13,516 bases of DNA from Bacteroidales bacterium UBA1735 (GTDB lineage: Bacteria > Bacteroidota > Bacteroidia > Bacteroidales > Paludibacteraceae): positions 23,305 to 36,820 of the forward strand of contig DCID01000035.1 of NCBI GenBank assembly GCA_002315745.1, written 5' to 3'. Shown in pieces: positions 5,808-13,295 of this stretch (position 1 is its first letter; each line of letters begins with the position of its first letter). The translations under genes and the position numbers were made by a program. The notes under the pieces were generated by a model. That model did no database searches and had not been told where the DNA came from. It was given only the letters and a program-made list of their open reading frames with translations.

Positions 5808-7093
5808 TGAATACAACTATGATAGAAAAAGACACATTACCCTTACCAATTGAGATTAAGGAAGACTGTATCATCAAAGTGATGGGCGTAGGTGGTGGTG
5901 GCTGCAATGCCGTCAATTACATGTATCGTCAGGGCATCCAAGGCGTAACATTCTTGGTATGTAACACGGATAAACAAGTGCTAGAGAAATCGTCCGTTCC
6001 TGCTAAACTGCAACTGGGTCCAGGCTTGGGCGCAGGTGGTAATCCTGACAAAGCGCACGAGTATGCCGAGGCTAGTCGGGAACGGATCAAAGAGTCGCTG
6101 CAGGATGGAACGCAGATGCTCTTCATTACCGCTGGTATGGGTGGTGGCACTGGTACAGGTGCGTCCGCTACGGTAGCAGAGGTGGCACAGGAGATGGATA
6201 TACTCACGGTCGGTATCGTCACTATCCCATTCGCTTTTGAGGGCAAACAGAAGATCCGCAAGGCCTTTACCGGTGTGGCTAAACTAGCCGAACATGTGGA
6301 TGCTATCTTGATCATCAACAATGAGAAACTCAAACAGATCTACCCCGACCTCACGGCGTTTAATGCGTTCTCTAAGTCGGATGATGTGGTCGCGAATGCG
6401 GCTAAGTCTATTGCGGAGATCATCACCGTACCGGGTTATATCAACACCGACTTTGCCGATGTCTATAACACGCTTAAGAATGGCAATGTGGCTATCATGA
6501 ATGTGGGTCAAGCCGAAGGTGAGCGTCGTATCACAGCGGCTATTGATAATGCCCTCAAATCGCCGCTGGCTAACGCCAATGATGTGCACGGGGCTAAACG
6601 GGTACTCTTGCAGTTCTATTGCTCCACCGAACATGCGATCATCATGCAGGAGTTCGATGAGATCAACCGCTTCGTGGAAGAGGTGGGCGACGATGTCGAA
6701 GTACAATGGGGTGTGTCCGTGGACGAGACCCTCGGGGAAGCAGTACGCGTCACCATCATCGCTACCGGTTACGAGGTGAGCGATATCCCTTCGCTCGAAG
6801 AGGTGGCAGGCAAAGTGTCTATCGATGACGCGGTCAAGATGAACTACGAAAACATGGAACTACCTACACCTAAAGAGGATGAGCAACCCGTCGAGGTGGA
6901 TTTGACCCCCACTCAGGCGGAATCTACGGAACAGCCGGAAAGTCTAGCACAACCTGTACAACCGGAACGCCCCGAGCGCCATGCCGCTCCTAAGGATGAC
7001 GAAATCGTCATCTCCATTGAGGATGATGACGATTCCAATAATGCGTCGCAACCTTCCGACGAACCGCGTTCTCGTTGGTGGCGTAGAGGTTAA
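5807..7093 (+). CDS. ftsZ: Cell division protein FtsZ
   Basis: Tubulin-like GTPase that polymerises into the Z-ring at midcell. The 428 residues contain the nucleotide-binding GVGGGGCNAVNYM (27-39), CNTDKQVL (52-59), the tubulin signature GGGTGTG (112-118), and the T7 synergy loop NTDFAD (213-218), whose acidic residues complete the GTPase site of the neighbouring subunit. The globular core ends near 320-345. A charged linker follows, with an acidic cluster DDDDS (406-410) and a basic, tryptophan-containing end RSRWWRRG (421-428), where a conserved FtsA-binding peptide is usually found. The ATG overlaps the ftsA stop by one base (TAATG), so the two are translationally coupled; an alternative start is Met5 at 5819. 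It is the last gene of the operon and its stop codon overlaps that of the convergent dedA gene. Confidence 0.98.
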   Translation: MNTTMIEKDTLPLPIEIKEDCIIKVMGVGGGGCNAVNYMYRQGIQGVTFLVCNTDKQVLEKSSVPAKLQLGPGLGAGGNPDKAHEYAEASRERIKESLQDGTQMLFITAGMGGGTGTGASATVAEVAQEMDILTVGIVTIPFAFEGKQKIRKAFTGVAKLAEHVDAILIINNEKLKQIYPDLTAFNAFSKSDDVVANAAKSIAEIITVPGYINTDFADVYNTLKNGNVAIMNVGQAEGERRITAAIDNALKSPLANANDVHGAKRVLLQFYCSTEHAIIMQEFDEINRFVEEVGDDVEVQWGVSVDETLGEAVRVTIIATGYEVSDIPSLEEVAGKVSIDDAVKMNYENMELPTPKEDEQPVEVDLTPTQAESTEQPESLAQPVQPERPERHAAPKDDEIVISIEDDDDSNNASQPSDEPRSRWWRRG

Positions 7094-7743
7094 CGCTTGA
7101 ATAGAAGTGCACTTATTTTCTTAATGACGAAATAGAGCACCACTGCTCCTAATGCAATCAGTATGGCCACGCTTAGTTCGTGGCTATATTGTTTAATGGT
7201 GTCCATCTGCCCGGCTGCAATATAGCCGATTAAGGCTAAGACGATGTTCCAGATGAACGCACCTAAGAACGTGTATAGCAGGAACGGAGCCATCTTCATG
7301 CGTGCCAATCCCGCAGGGATACTGATGAGTTGGCGTATGCCTGGGATGAAACGACCGATGAACGTGGACATGTTACCATGGTCACGGAAGTACTCTTCTG
7401 CTTTTTGGATCTTCTCGCCCGACAGCAGGCAAAGATGTCCCAACTTACTATCTGCAAACTTATAGATGATAGGCCTACCGAGCCATACAGAGAGATAATA
7501 GTTAATGATCGCGCCCAACATGGCACCTAATGTGCCGAACAGCACAATCAGCATCACATCCACAGGGTACGTACCGGTGACGCATAGTACACTTTCGCTT
7601 TGTCCTGCTACAAACGCTGCAGGAGGAATAACCACTTCACTGGGGAAAGGTATAAACGATGACTCGATGGTCATCAACGCCGTAATCGACGCATAGTTCA
7701 TATGCGCCGAGTACCAAGCGATGATCTGGTCTATAATAGTCAT
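7090..7743 (-). CDS. DedA family membrane protein
   Basis: A 217-residue polytopic inner-membrane protein of the DedA (SNARE-associated/VTT) superfamily. Members are implicated in proton-motive-force homeostasis, and some (UptA) in returning undecaprenyl phosphate to the inner leaflet for reuse in cell-wall synthesis; which applies here cannot be told from sequence. Diagnostic features are IESSFIPFPSEVVIPPAAF (26-44) with acidic residues Glu27 and Glu36, the glycine-rich re-entrant stretch FGTLGAMLGAIINYYLSVWLG (69-89), and FIGRFIPGIRQLISIPAGLARM (128-149), which includes the conserved RFxPxxR arginines 131 and 137. Further membrane helices lie at about 155-177 and 190-212. It is the last gene of a minus-strand operon, 3 bp after the antiporter gene. 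Its TAA overlaps the ftsZ TAA, so no room is left for a terminator. Confidence 0.93.
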   Translation of the reverse strand: MTIIDQIIAWYSAHMNYASITALMTIESSFIPFPSEVVIPPAAFVAGQSESVLCVTGTYPVDVMLIVLFGTLGAMLGAIINYYLSVWLGRPIIYKFADSKLGHLCLLSGEKIQKAEEYFRDHGNMSTFIGRFIPGIRQLISIPAGLARMKMAPFLLYTFLGAFIWNIVLALIGYIAAGQMDTIKQYSHELSVAILIALGAVVLYFVIKKISALLFKR

Positions 7744-7746
7744 ATT

Positions 7747-9042
7747 CTATATAAAGAGCAATTGTACAATGATATAGACGGGCAAGCAAACGACGAGGGA
7801 GAACTTACCCATGTATCCGAAGAACGATGGCATCTCGATACCCTCTTGCTCGGCAATACTCTTGACCATGAAGTTAGGGCCATTGCCGATATATGTCAGC
7901 GAACCAAAGAACACGGCACCCATCGAAACGGCTTTCAAATACGCATCTTCGGCTAAGCCATCGATGATGCCAGAAGGAGCCATCTCGTTGAAGACCATGG
8001 CGGTGGGGGCATTATCTAAGAACGCACTCAGCAAACCTGTTGTATAGACATATTGCCATGGCTCGGATAATACGGCTTGGATAGCATCTTTCATTTGTCC
8101 GAGGAACATCAACGCAGGAGTCATCGTGATGAAGATACCTAGGAACACGCAAGCCACTTCGAGGATAGGAGTCCAGGAGTAGTTGTTGGCTTTGCGGATA
8201 CTCTTCTTCGTCGTCAACCACGATCCCGCGATGATGATGATGAACACCCACTCGCGCAGTAACTTGATATAGAAGGGTGCATCGTGTGCTGCCATAGCGG
8301 GGATGTAGGTACCATTGATGAACATGGTCGATAGAATCACACCACCTAACCAGAACAGGTTAATCAGACCCTTGAATTGCAGTTTCTTCTGCTCTGCCTC
8401 ATCTCTCATCAAGTCCTTAGCAGACTCCTTGCCGTAGAAATAGGTGTCGGCGATGAAGTAGAAGAGGAGTAATAAGAAACCGGTTGCGAACCATTCGACG
8501 AACATGTTCTGCATCCACCATGTGAAGGACGCACCTTTCTGGAAGAGCAGGAACAAAGGTGGATCACCGAGTGGGCTGAGTAGTCCACCGCAGTTAGCGA
8601 CAATGGCGATGAAGAACAGCACCGTGTGCACTTTGTACTTACGCTGTTTGATCGTCTCCAGCAGCAGACGAATGAGCAACATCGCCGCACCTGTTGTACC
8701 CATGAACGAAGCCAATGCCCAGCCAATAGCTAGGATAGTGGTGTTGGTCACCGGGTTGGCTTTGAGGTCACCCTTGATACAGATACCGCCTGTGGTTACG
8801 AACAGCGCCATGAGCAGCAGAATGAACGGTACATAGTCGTACACCATCTGGTGAACGAGGTTCTCGCTGAGCCCATGTATCCACATCCATGTGATGACGG
8901 GCAGACCTAAAACTAACGAAACAATGAGTTTGTTTCGATTCTCTTCCCACCATTCACCCACATGGGGCATCAGTGGCAGGATAGCGATGCATAGAAGCAT
9001 CGTCGCAAATGGAATAAGCATCCAACTTGGAATAATGGCCAT
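7747..9042 (-). CDS. nhaD: Sodium/proton antiporter, NhaD type (ion transporter superfamily)
   Basis: A 431-residue inner-membrane protein with about 10-13 hydrophobic segments, from the NhaD branch of the arsenite/citrate ion-transporter superfamily. NhaD proteins extrude Na+ (or Li+) in exchange for H+, mainly at alkaline pH. Recognisable blocks are FVTTGGICIKGDLKANP (81-97), ASFMGTTGAAMLLIRLLL (111-128), the signature ANCGGLLSPLGDPPLFLLF (149-167), LDNAPTAMVF in the second half, and SLTYIGNGPNFMVKSIAEQ, with helix-breaking Gly-Asn-Gly-Pro as in the first repeat's Gly-Asp-Pro-Pro. The two half-repeats are typical of inverted-topology transporters. It sits between the CPA1 antiporter gene (26 bp upstream) and dedA (3 bp downstream) on the same strand. 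Family assignment is firm; the ion specificity is inferred, and a dicarboxylate or other anion substrate is a less likely alternative. Confidence 0.88.
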   Translation of the reverse strand: MAIIPSWMLIPFATMLLCIAILPLMPHVGEWWEENRNKLIVSLVLGLPVITWMWIHGLSENLVHQMVYDYVPFILLLMALFVTTGGICIKGDLKANPVTNTTILAIGWALASFMGTTGAAMLLIRLLLETIKQRKYKVHTVLFFIAIVANCGGLLSPLGDPPLFLLFQKGASFTWWMQNMFVEWFATGFLLLLFYFIADTYFYGKESAKDLMRDEAEQKKLQFKGLINLFWLGGVILSTMFINGTYIPAMAAHDAPFYIKLLREWVFIIIIAGSWLTTKKSIRKANNYSWTPILEVACVFLGIFITMTPALMFLGQMKDAIQAVLSEPWQYVYTTGLLSAFLDNAPTAMVFNEMAPSGIIDGLAEDAYLKAVSMGAVFFGSLTYIGNGPNFMVKSIAEQEGIEMPSFFGYMGKFSLVVCLPVYIIVQLLFI

Positions 9043-9068
9043 AATCTTTTATAATTTATAAATAGTTA

Positions 9069-11084
9069 TTAGTGCACTATCTCTAACCCTTGCCGCTGGG
9101 CGATATCGACAAACAGCGCATCGGCTGCGTCTTGTGACAATATACCTTCTTGCAGTAGTTGCTCGACGCGTCCTCTTTCGCTGGAGAGCAGCATACGGGT
9201 CGCTTTGTCCGTCACTCCTTCGGCGAAGATGACCGCATCTTCTTTGCTGTATTGGCTCAGTAGGTCGGACGCCACGCGAATGAGTTGATCTACTTCGGTC
9301 AGTACTTGGTCGATCGTATTCTTCTCTACGGGCATATCTAGCACCTTGGACTGCAGGGTCTTGGTAATGAATTCTCGCGTCTCCATCAGGATGACGGTAT
9401 ATCCGCGGCATAGGTTGCAGGCGTCATTGAGCGCACGGCGGCGGGTCTTGAACCAGCGACGACGGCGTAGGTCTTTTTGGAGCATACCATCGTCAATGGC
9501 GTGATCGCCTTCGAAGTCGTTCAGCACCGCAATCGCCGAAGTGATACGTTCGTAACTGAAGAAATTGAGGATACCATCGTGGAAATAGTCATTAGCCACC
9601 TTCTCTATATGTGCGAGCACGTTGGTGCGTACCACGCATAACATCTCATTGGACGAGAGTTGTTCGTCTGTTTGCGGCGTGGGTGCGTCGATCATTTTAC
9701 TCTCCACGATCTGCCAATTGGCTTGCTTAAGGTATGGGTCTTGCTTCAAGGCGGTCAGTGTCTCTTCGTCGTGATGACGAATCAGCGACAGTATCTGCCG
9801 CCATATATGTCGTTCGGACGCACTCTCTTGGCCGCTTAGACGCAGGCGATTGACGAGGCTCTTGGAGGTCGTGGCATTGATGCAGAGCGTCAGCGTTACC
9901 ACACCCGCCGTATAAATGAGTACATGGTGACGGATAGTCTCGGGGATAGCAGTCGTGCAGTTGACCATCAGCGCCATACACATACCCAGTGCACCACGCA
10001 GTCCGCCCCAGCCTAAGATCACAAACTCCGGCCACGATAGTCCGTAACCATTCGAGCGCAGGATAGGCATCAGTATGAGCACCATGATATAGCGAATCAC
10101 ATTCAGTCCAATATATACGAGCACGATACCGCCAATCATTCCCCATGTCACATGGACGTTCGTGGCAATGATGATACCGACGATGAGGAAGATCAGCGTG
10201 TTGGCGATATAGGCCATCAGTGACCAGAACTTACCCATCCACTCGTTGGTCTCGGGCTTGAGGTGCGGACGACAACTCTGTGCAAACAGATGTCCGAACA
10301 CGACCAACGCGATCACACCGGACACGCCGAATGTGCTCTGCGCGAGCATGAAAGTGATATAGGCACCGGCTACCATGATACAGTTCTGCAGCACTTCCTC
10401 TTTGGCTACATGCTCCACGAGCCAGATAGCCAATCGGGCGAACACGAACCCTATCACGAAACTGGCCATCACTACCCACACGAAGTAGAGGAACGGATGG
10501 TCTATCTCGCCTTGACCTGCATACACGCTGTAGAACATCATGAAGCATACCAAACCGGTGCCATCATTGAGCAGCGATTCACCATCTACCAAGGTGGAGA
10601 AACGTTTCTTTGTCCCTAACTCCTGTAATAAAGCCACAACGGCTACTGGGTCGGTGGCACTAATCAGTCCGCCGAACATCAGGGCAAAGGGCCATAGCGA
10701 AGGATCGTATCCGCCTAAAAGAGTCGCCATACCCATCACGAGCGCTGCGGTGAGTAACATACAGATGACCACTCCGGGACCTGCGAGTACGGATGCATTG
10801 AATAGCGTCTTGCGGAATACATGTAAGTCCATCTCGTAGGCAGCGTCAAACACGAGTATGGGGAGGAACACATAGAGGATGATGTCGGGGTTCATCTTCG
10901 AGATGAGGTTGATACCTTCCGTGGAGAAAGGCATCCCTGCCAATACCGTCTTGGATAGCAACCCGAGAACGATACCGATGGCAAAGAGCACCACCGTGTA
11001 AGGGATACGCACATAGCGTCCCATTACCTTGACCAGCACGCCAATCAGGAGACCAGCCATAATCAAAATAATCGTGTTCAGCAT
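9069..11084 (-). CDS. CPA1-family Na+/H+ antiporter with long cytoplasmic tail
   Basis: A 671-residue monovalent cation/proton antiporter of the CPA1 (NhaP/NHE-like) family. The first about 415 residues hold roughly 12-13 membrane helices: IPYTVVLFAIGIVLGLL (27-43), FLPILVFDAAYEMD (73-86), the ion-site helix SATDPVAVVALL (142-153) with Asp145, GESLLNDGTGLV (168-179) with the Asn173-Asp174 pair of electroneutral exchangers, and GWGGLRGALGM (358-368) with conserved Arg363. Residues about 420-671 form a soluble helical tail with a very basic patch, RRRRWFKTRRR, and no recognised ligand domain; such tails regulate exchange in related proteins. No TAnnTTTG promoter was found in the 155 bp upstream, so it may be read from lepA transcripts or from an unrecognised promoter in the repeat there. 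It is the first gene of the antiporter-antiporter-dedA operon. Confidence 0.92.
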   Translation of the reverse strand: MLNTIILIMAGLLIGVLVKVMGRYVRIPYTVVLFAIGIVLGLLSKTVLAGMPFSTEGINLISKMNPDIILYVFLPILVFDAAYEMDLHVFRKTLFNASVLAGPGVVICMLLTAALVMGMATLLGGYDPSLWPFALMFGGLISATDPVAVVALLQELGTKKRFSTLVDGESLLNDGTGLVCFMMFYSVYAGQGEIDHPFLYFVWVVMASFVIGFVFARLAIWLVEHVAKEEVLQNCIMVAGAYITFMLAQSTFGVSGVIALVVFGHLFAQSCRPHLKPETNEWMGKFWSLMAYIANTLIFLIVGIIIATNVHVTWGMIGGIVLVYIGLNVIRYIMVLILMPILRSNGYGLSWPEFVILGWGGLRGALGMCMALMVNCTTAIPETIRHHVLIYTAGVVTLTLCINATTSKSLVNRLRLSGQESASERHIWRQILSLIRHHDEETLTALKQDPYLKQANWQIVESKMIDAPTPQTDEQLSSNEMLCVVRTNVLAHIEKVANDYFHDGILNFFSYERITSAIAVLNDFEGDHAIDDGMLQKDLRRRRWFKTRRRALNDACNLCRGYTVILMETREFITKTLQSKVLDMPVEKNTIDQVLTEVDQLIRVASDLLSQYSKEDAVIFAEGVTDKATRMLLSSERGRVEQLLQEGILSQDAADALFVDIAQRQGLEIVH

Positions 11085-11092
11085 AATTTATT

Positions 11093-11235
11093 ATTTACGA
11101 TTTTTTTATTTACGATTTACCATTTATGTACCATTGAGTTTATTGGGACATTTGCGTGTGCTATAGCAGTAAATGGCTAAATGAATTAAATGACCCAATA
11201 AATAGTACATGGTAAATGATAAAATGGTACATTAC
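11093..11235. repeat. Palindromic intergenic element, copy A (about 143 bp)
   Basis: An AT-rich imperfect palindrome centred on TGCTATAGCA (11159-11168). Left-arm pieces ATTTACCAT, GTAC and TTTATTGGG-CATTT recur inverted in the right arm (AAATGACCCAATAAA, GTACATGGTAAAT). The left 76 bases align without gaps to 13296-13371, with 66 identities; the right half is similar but has gaps. It begins 5 bp beyond the lepA stop and ends 9 bp before the next ATG, filling the gap. It could be a MITE-like relic, a transcript-processing or termination hairpin, or both. Confidence 0.8.
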
Positions 11236-11239
11236 TTCA

Positions 11240-13042
11240 TTAATCTAACTTCAGCACGGCAAGGAACGCCTTCTGTGGCACTTCGACATTACCGATCTGT
11301 TTCATACGTTTCTTACCTTTCTTCTGCTTCTCCAGCAGTTTGCGTTTACGGCTCACATCACCGCCATAACACTTGGCTAGCACATCCTTACGTACCTGTT
11401 TGACGGTCTCACGTGCGATGATCTTGGCGCCAATAGCCGCCTGAATAGCGATATCGAACTGTTGACGGGGTAACAATTCCTTCAGTTTCTCGCACATCCG
11501 ACGGCCGAAATCGACGGCGTTGTCGCGGTGGGTGAGGGTAGATAGGGCATCTACCTGTTCGCCATTGAGTAGGATATCTAGTTTGACGAGGTTAGACGGA
11601 CGGAAACCGTTCATGTGCCAGTCGAAGGACGCGTAGCCCTTGGAGATGGATTTGAGTTTATCGTAGAAATCGATCACGATCTCACCTAACGGCATGTCGA
11701 ATAGCAGTTCCATGCGGCTGCCGGATATATATTCCTGCTTAACGAGTTCACCTCGCTTATCGAGGCACAGCGTCATGATGTTCCCGATGAAGTTACTCGT
11801 CGTGATGATGGACGCACGGATATAGGGCTCTTCGATATGGTCTATCTCTGTGAGGTCAGGCATGCCCGCAGGGTTATGCACTTCCTTCATGTTACCGTCC
11901 TTGGTGAACACTTTGTAACTCACGTTCGGCACAGTGGTGATGACGTTCATATCGAATTCGCGATCGAGTCGCTCTTGGATGATCTCCATGTGCAGCAGTC
12001 CGAGGAATCCGCAGCGGAAACCAAATCCTAATGCCATCGAACTCTCAGGTTGGAAACTGAGGCTGGCGTCATTGAGTTGTAATTTCTCCAAACTGGCACG
12101 CAGATCTTCATAGTCTTCTGCTTCGATGGGATACACGCCCGCAAAGACCATGGGCTTGGCTTCTTGGAAGCCCGCAATCGCTTCGGCGCAAGGACGTGCT
12201 ACGTGGGTGATTGTATCGCCCACTTTGACCTCCGTACTGGTCTTGATACCGGAGATGATATAACCTACGTTACCTGCAGATATCTCTTTGGTCGGTTGCA
12301 TATCCATCTTGAGGATACCCACCTCGTCGGCATCATATTCTTTGCCGGTATTGAAGAACCGCACACGGTCGTGGGCGTGGAGGGTGCCATTGACTACTTT
12401 GAAGTAACCGATGATACCGCGGAACGAGTTGAATACGGAGTCAAAGACGAGGCATTGCAATGGTGCCTCGGGATCGCCTTGGGGAGCGGGGATACGATCG
12501 ACTATCGCATTGAGGATAGCTTCTACACCGTCGCCCGTCTTGGCGGAGCAGCGCAGTATCTCTTCGCGTTTGCAGCCTAATAGGTCGATGATCTCATCTT
12601 CGACCATGTCGGGCATGGCGCTATCCATGTCGCACTTGTTCATCACGGGGATGATCTCCAGGTCGTGATCGAGTGCCATATAGAGGTTGGAGATAGTCTG
12701 GGCTTGTACACCTTGTGACGCATCCACCACGAGCAAGGCTCCCTCGCAGGCAGCGATGCTGCGGCTCACTTCGTACGAGAAATCGACGTGACCCGGGGTG
12801 TCAATCAAGTTGAGGATATATTCCTCCCCCTTTGAGGGGGAGCCAGAGGGGGTCCACCTCATCTGAATAGCATGCGACTTGATGGTGATACCACGCTCTT
12901 TTTCTAAATCCATGTCATCTAGCACTTGGTTTTCCATGTTCTTAACATCCACGGTGTGGGTTATCTCTAACATGCGATCTGCCAAGGTAGATTTACCATG
13001 GTCAATGTGTGCTATAATGCAAAAGTTACGAATATTCTTCAT
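11240..13042 (-). CDS. lepA: Elongation factor 4 (LepA), ribosomal back-translocase GTPase
   Basis: A 600-residue translational GTPase that acts on ribosomes during elongation or initiation under stress; the exact physiological role is still debated. GTP-binding motifs are G1 AHIDHGKST (11-19), G2 RGIT (50-53), G3 DTPGH (81-85), G4 NKCD (135-138) and G5 SAKTG. EF-G-like domains follow, then the LepA-specific C-terminal domain, seen in PRQQFDIAIQAAIGAKIIAR and the basic VSRKRKLLEKQKKGKKRMKQ; the end KAFLAVLKLD is typical. The frame is open 27 codons further upstream, but the predicted promoter lies there, so the ATG at 13042 (MKNIRNFCIIAHIDHGKS) is chosen and gives the normal family length. 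Between the beta strands before G3, residues 62-74 (RWTPSGSPSKGEE) contain a loop about five residues longer than in relatives I recall, encoded by a G/C-rich palindrome. It is probably monocistronic or leads into the antiporter operon. Confidence 0.97.
   Translation of the reverse strand: MKNIRNFCIIAHIDHGKSTLADRMLEITHTVDVKNMENQVLDDMDLEKERGITIKSHAIQMRWTPSGSPSKGEEYILNLIDTPGHVDFSYEVSRSIAACEGALLVVDASQGVQAQTISNLYMALDHDLEIIPVMNKCDMDSAMPDMVEDEIIDLLGCKREEILRCSAKTGDGVEAILNAIVDRIPAPQGDPEAPLQCLVFDSVFNSFRGIIGYFKVVNGTLHAHDRVRFFNTGKEYDADEVGILKMDMQPTKEISAGNVGYIISGIKTSTEVKVGDTITHVARPCAEAIAGFQEAKPMVFAGVYPIEAEDYEDLRASLEKLQLNDASLSFQPESSMALGFGFRCGFLGLLHMEIIQERLDREFDMNVITTVPNVSYKVFTKDGNMKEVHNPAGMPDLTEIDHIEEPYIRASIITTSNFIGNIMTLCLDKRGELVKQEYISGSRMELLFDMPLGEIVIDFYDKLKSISKGYASFDWHMNGFRPSNLVKLDILLNGEQVDALSTLTHRDNAVDFGRRMCEKLKELLPRQQFDIAIQAAIGAKIIARETVKQVRKDVLAKCYGGDVSRKRKLLEKQKKGKKRMKQIGNVEVPQKAFLAVLKLD
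12824..12853. repeat. G/C-rich palindromic repeat inside lepA
   Basis: CTCCCCC (12824-12830) and GGGGGAG (12836-12842) form a 7-bp perfect stem around TTTGA. GAGGGGG occurs twice, at 12834-12840 and 12846-12852, so a second pairing is possible. The piece encodes residues 64-73 of LepA (TPSGSPSKGE), a low-complexity loop between two strands of the GTPase domain. It resembles dispersed G/C-rich intergenic repeats that I recall from other Bacteroidota genomes; I cannot verify that here. Confidence 0.7.
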
Positions 13043-13060
13043 TGTTACGCAATTTGGCTG

Positions 13061-13091
13061 CAAAATTACTATTTTTTTTTCACATATGCAA
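13061..13091 (-). promoter_or_regulatory. Bacteroidota-type promoter for lepA
   Basis: On the minus strand, TTG (complement of 13089-13091), a 20-bp spacer, then TAATTTTG (complement of 13061-13068), a perfect TAnnTTTG -7 box. The leader to the ATG at 13042 would be only about 12-15 bases. It has the same extended form (TTGCATAT, 14 bases, GTAnnTTTGCA) as the two promoters around 1365. Confidence 0.8.
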
Positions 13092-13101
13092 GCGCGCACG
13101 C

Positions 13102-13155
13102 AAAAAAGTGCAAAAATGCACAAAAAACGCCACCTACTTGGTGGTAGATGGCGTT
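13102..13155 (-). terminator. Rho-independent terminator(s) after the small gene
   Basis: Read on the minus strand, AACGCCATCTAC (13155-13144) can pair with GTAGGTGGCGTT (13137-13126), a 12-bp stem with one G-U pair and a 6-base loop, followed by a run of six T (13127-13122, partly shared with the stem). A second, weaker hairpin, GTGCA-TTTT-TGCAC (13121-13108), follows with another six T (13107-13102). The pair ends the upstream small-gene transcript just before the lepA promoter. Confidence 0.8.
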
Positions 13156-13178
13156 GCGTTACTCAGTCGGGGTGGCGC

Positions 13179-13289
13179 TTAGGCATTGGGATCCTTGCGT
13201 TTGATCGACTGGACGAGGTTATAGATGAGCGCAATAAGCGCAGTGAGGAAATTTACCCCTTCCTCGTGGGACATTGTTTTCTTGGACAT
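13179..13289 (-). CDS. Small protein of 36 residues, unknown function
   Basis: The ATG at 13289 opens a 36-codon frame ending in TAA at 13179. The peptide begins MSKKTMSHEEGVNFLTALIA and ends with a basic tail, KRKDPNA. Residues about 11-27 (VNFLTALIALIYNLVQS) are hydrophobic enough for one short membrane or amphipathic helix, flanked by polar ends. I do not recognise the family. Support for a real gene comes from the strong terminator 24 bp beyond its stop, its position after another small frame on the same strand, and the A-rich, Shine-Dalgarno-free start typical of Bacteroidota. Met6 (ATG at 13274) is an alternative start. No TAnnTTTG promoter is seen in the repeat just upstream, so it is probably transcribed with the gene entering at the right edge. 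The main alternative is that it is a non-coding leader or RNA. Confidence 0.55.
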   Translation of the reverse strand: MSKKTMSHEEGVNFLTALIALIYNLVQSIKRKDPNA

Positions 13290-13295
13290 AAATTC

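Noticed and set aside
6284..6706. Long antisense open frame in ftsZ, and similar frames in ftsA, the antiporter genes and lepA
   Set aside because: They lie wholly inside well-identified genes on the opposite strand or in other frames, show no recognisable domains, and have composition expected of shadows.
7093..7130. Terminator between ftsZ and dedA, from the palindrome AAGTGCACTT at 7107-7116
   Set aside because: The palindrome has no loop and no adjacent T run in the right place, and it lies inside the dedA coding region.
11085..11239. Canonical promoter for the CPA1 antiporter gene within the intergenic element
   Set aside because: No TAnnTTTG box was found on the minus strand in this gap, so no promoter was annotated.
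13043..13123. Upstream extension of lepA by 27 codons
   Set aside because: It overlaps the predicted promoter and the T tract; LepA proteins begin at MKNIRNF-type sequences, as at 13042.
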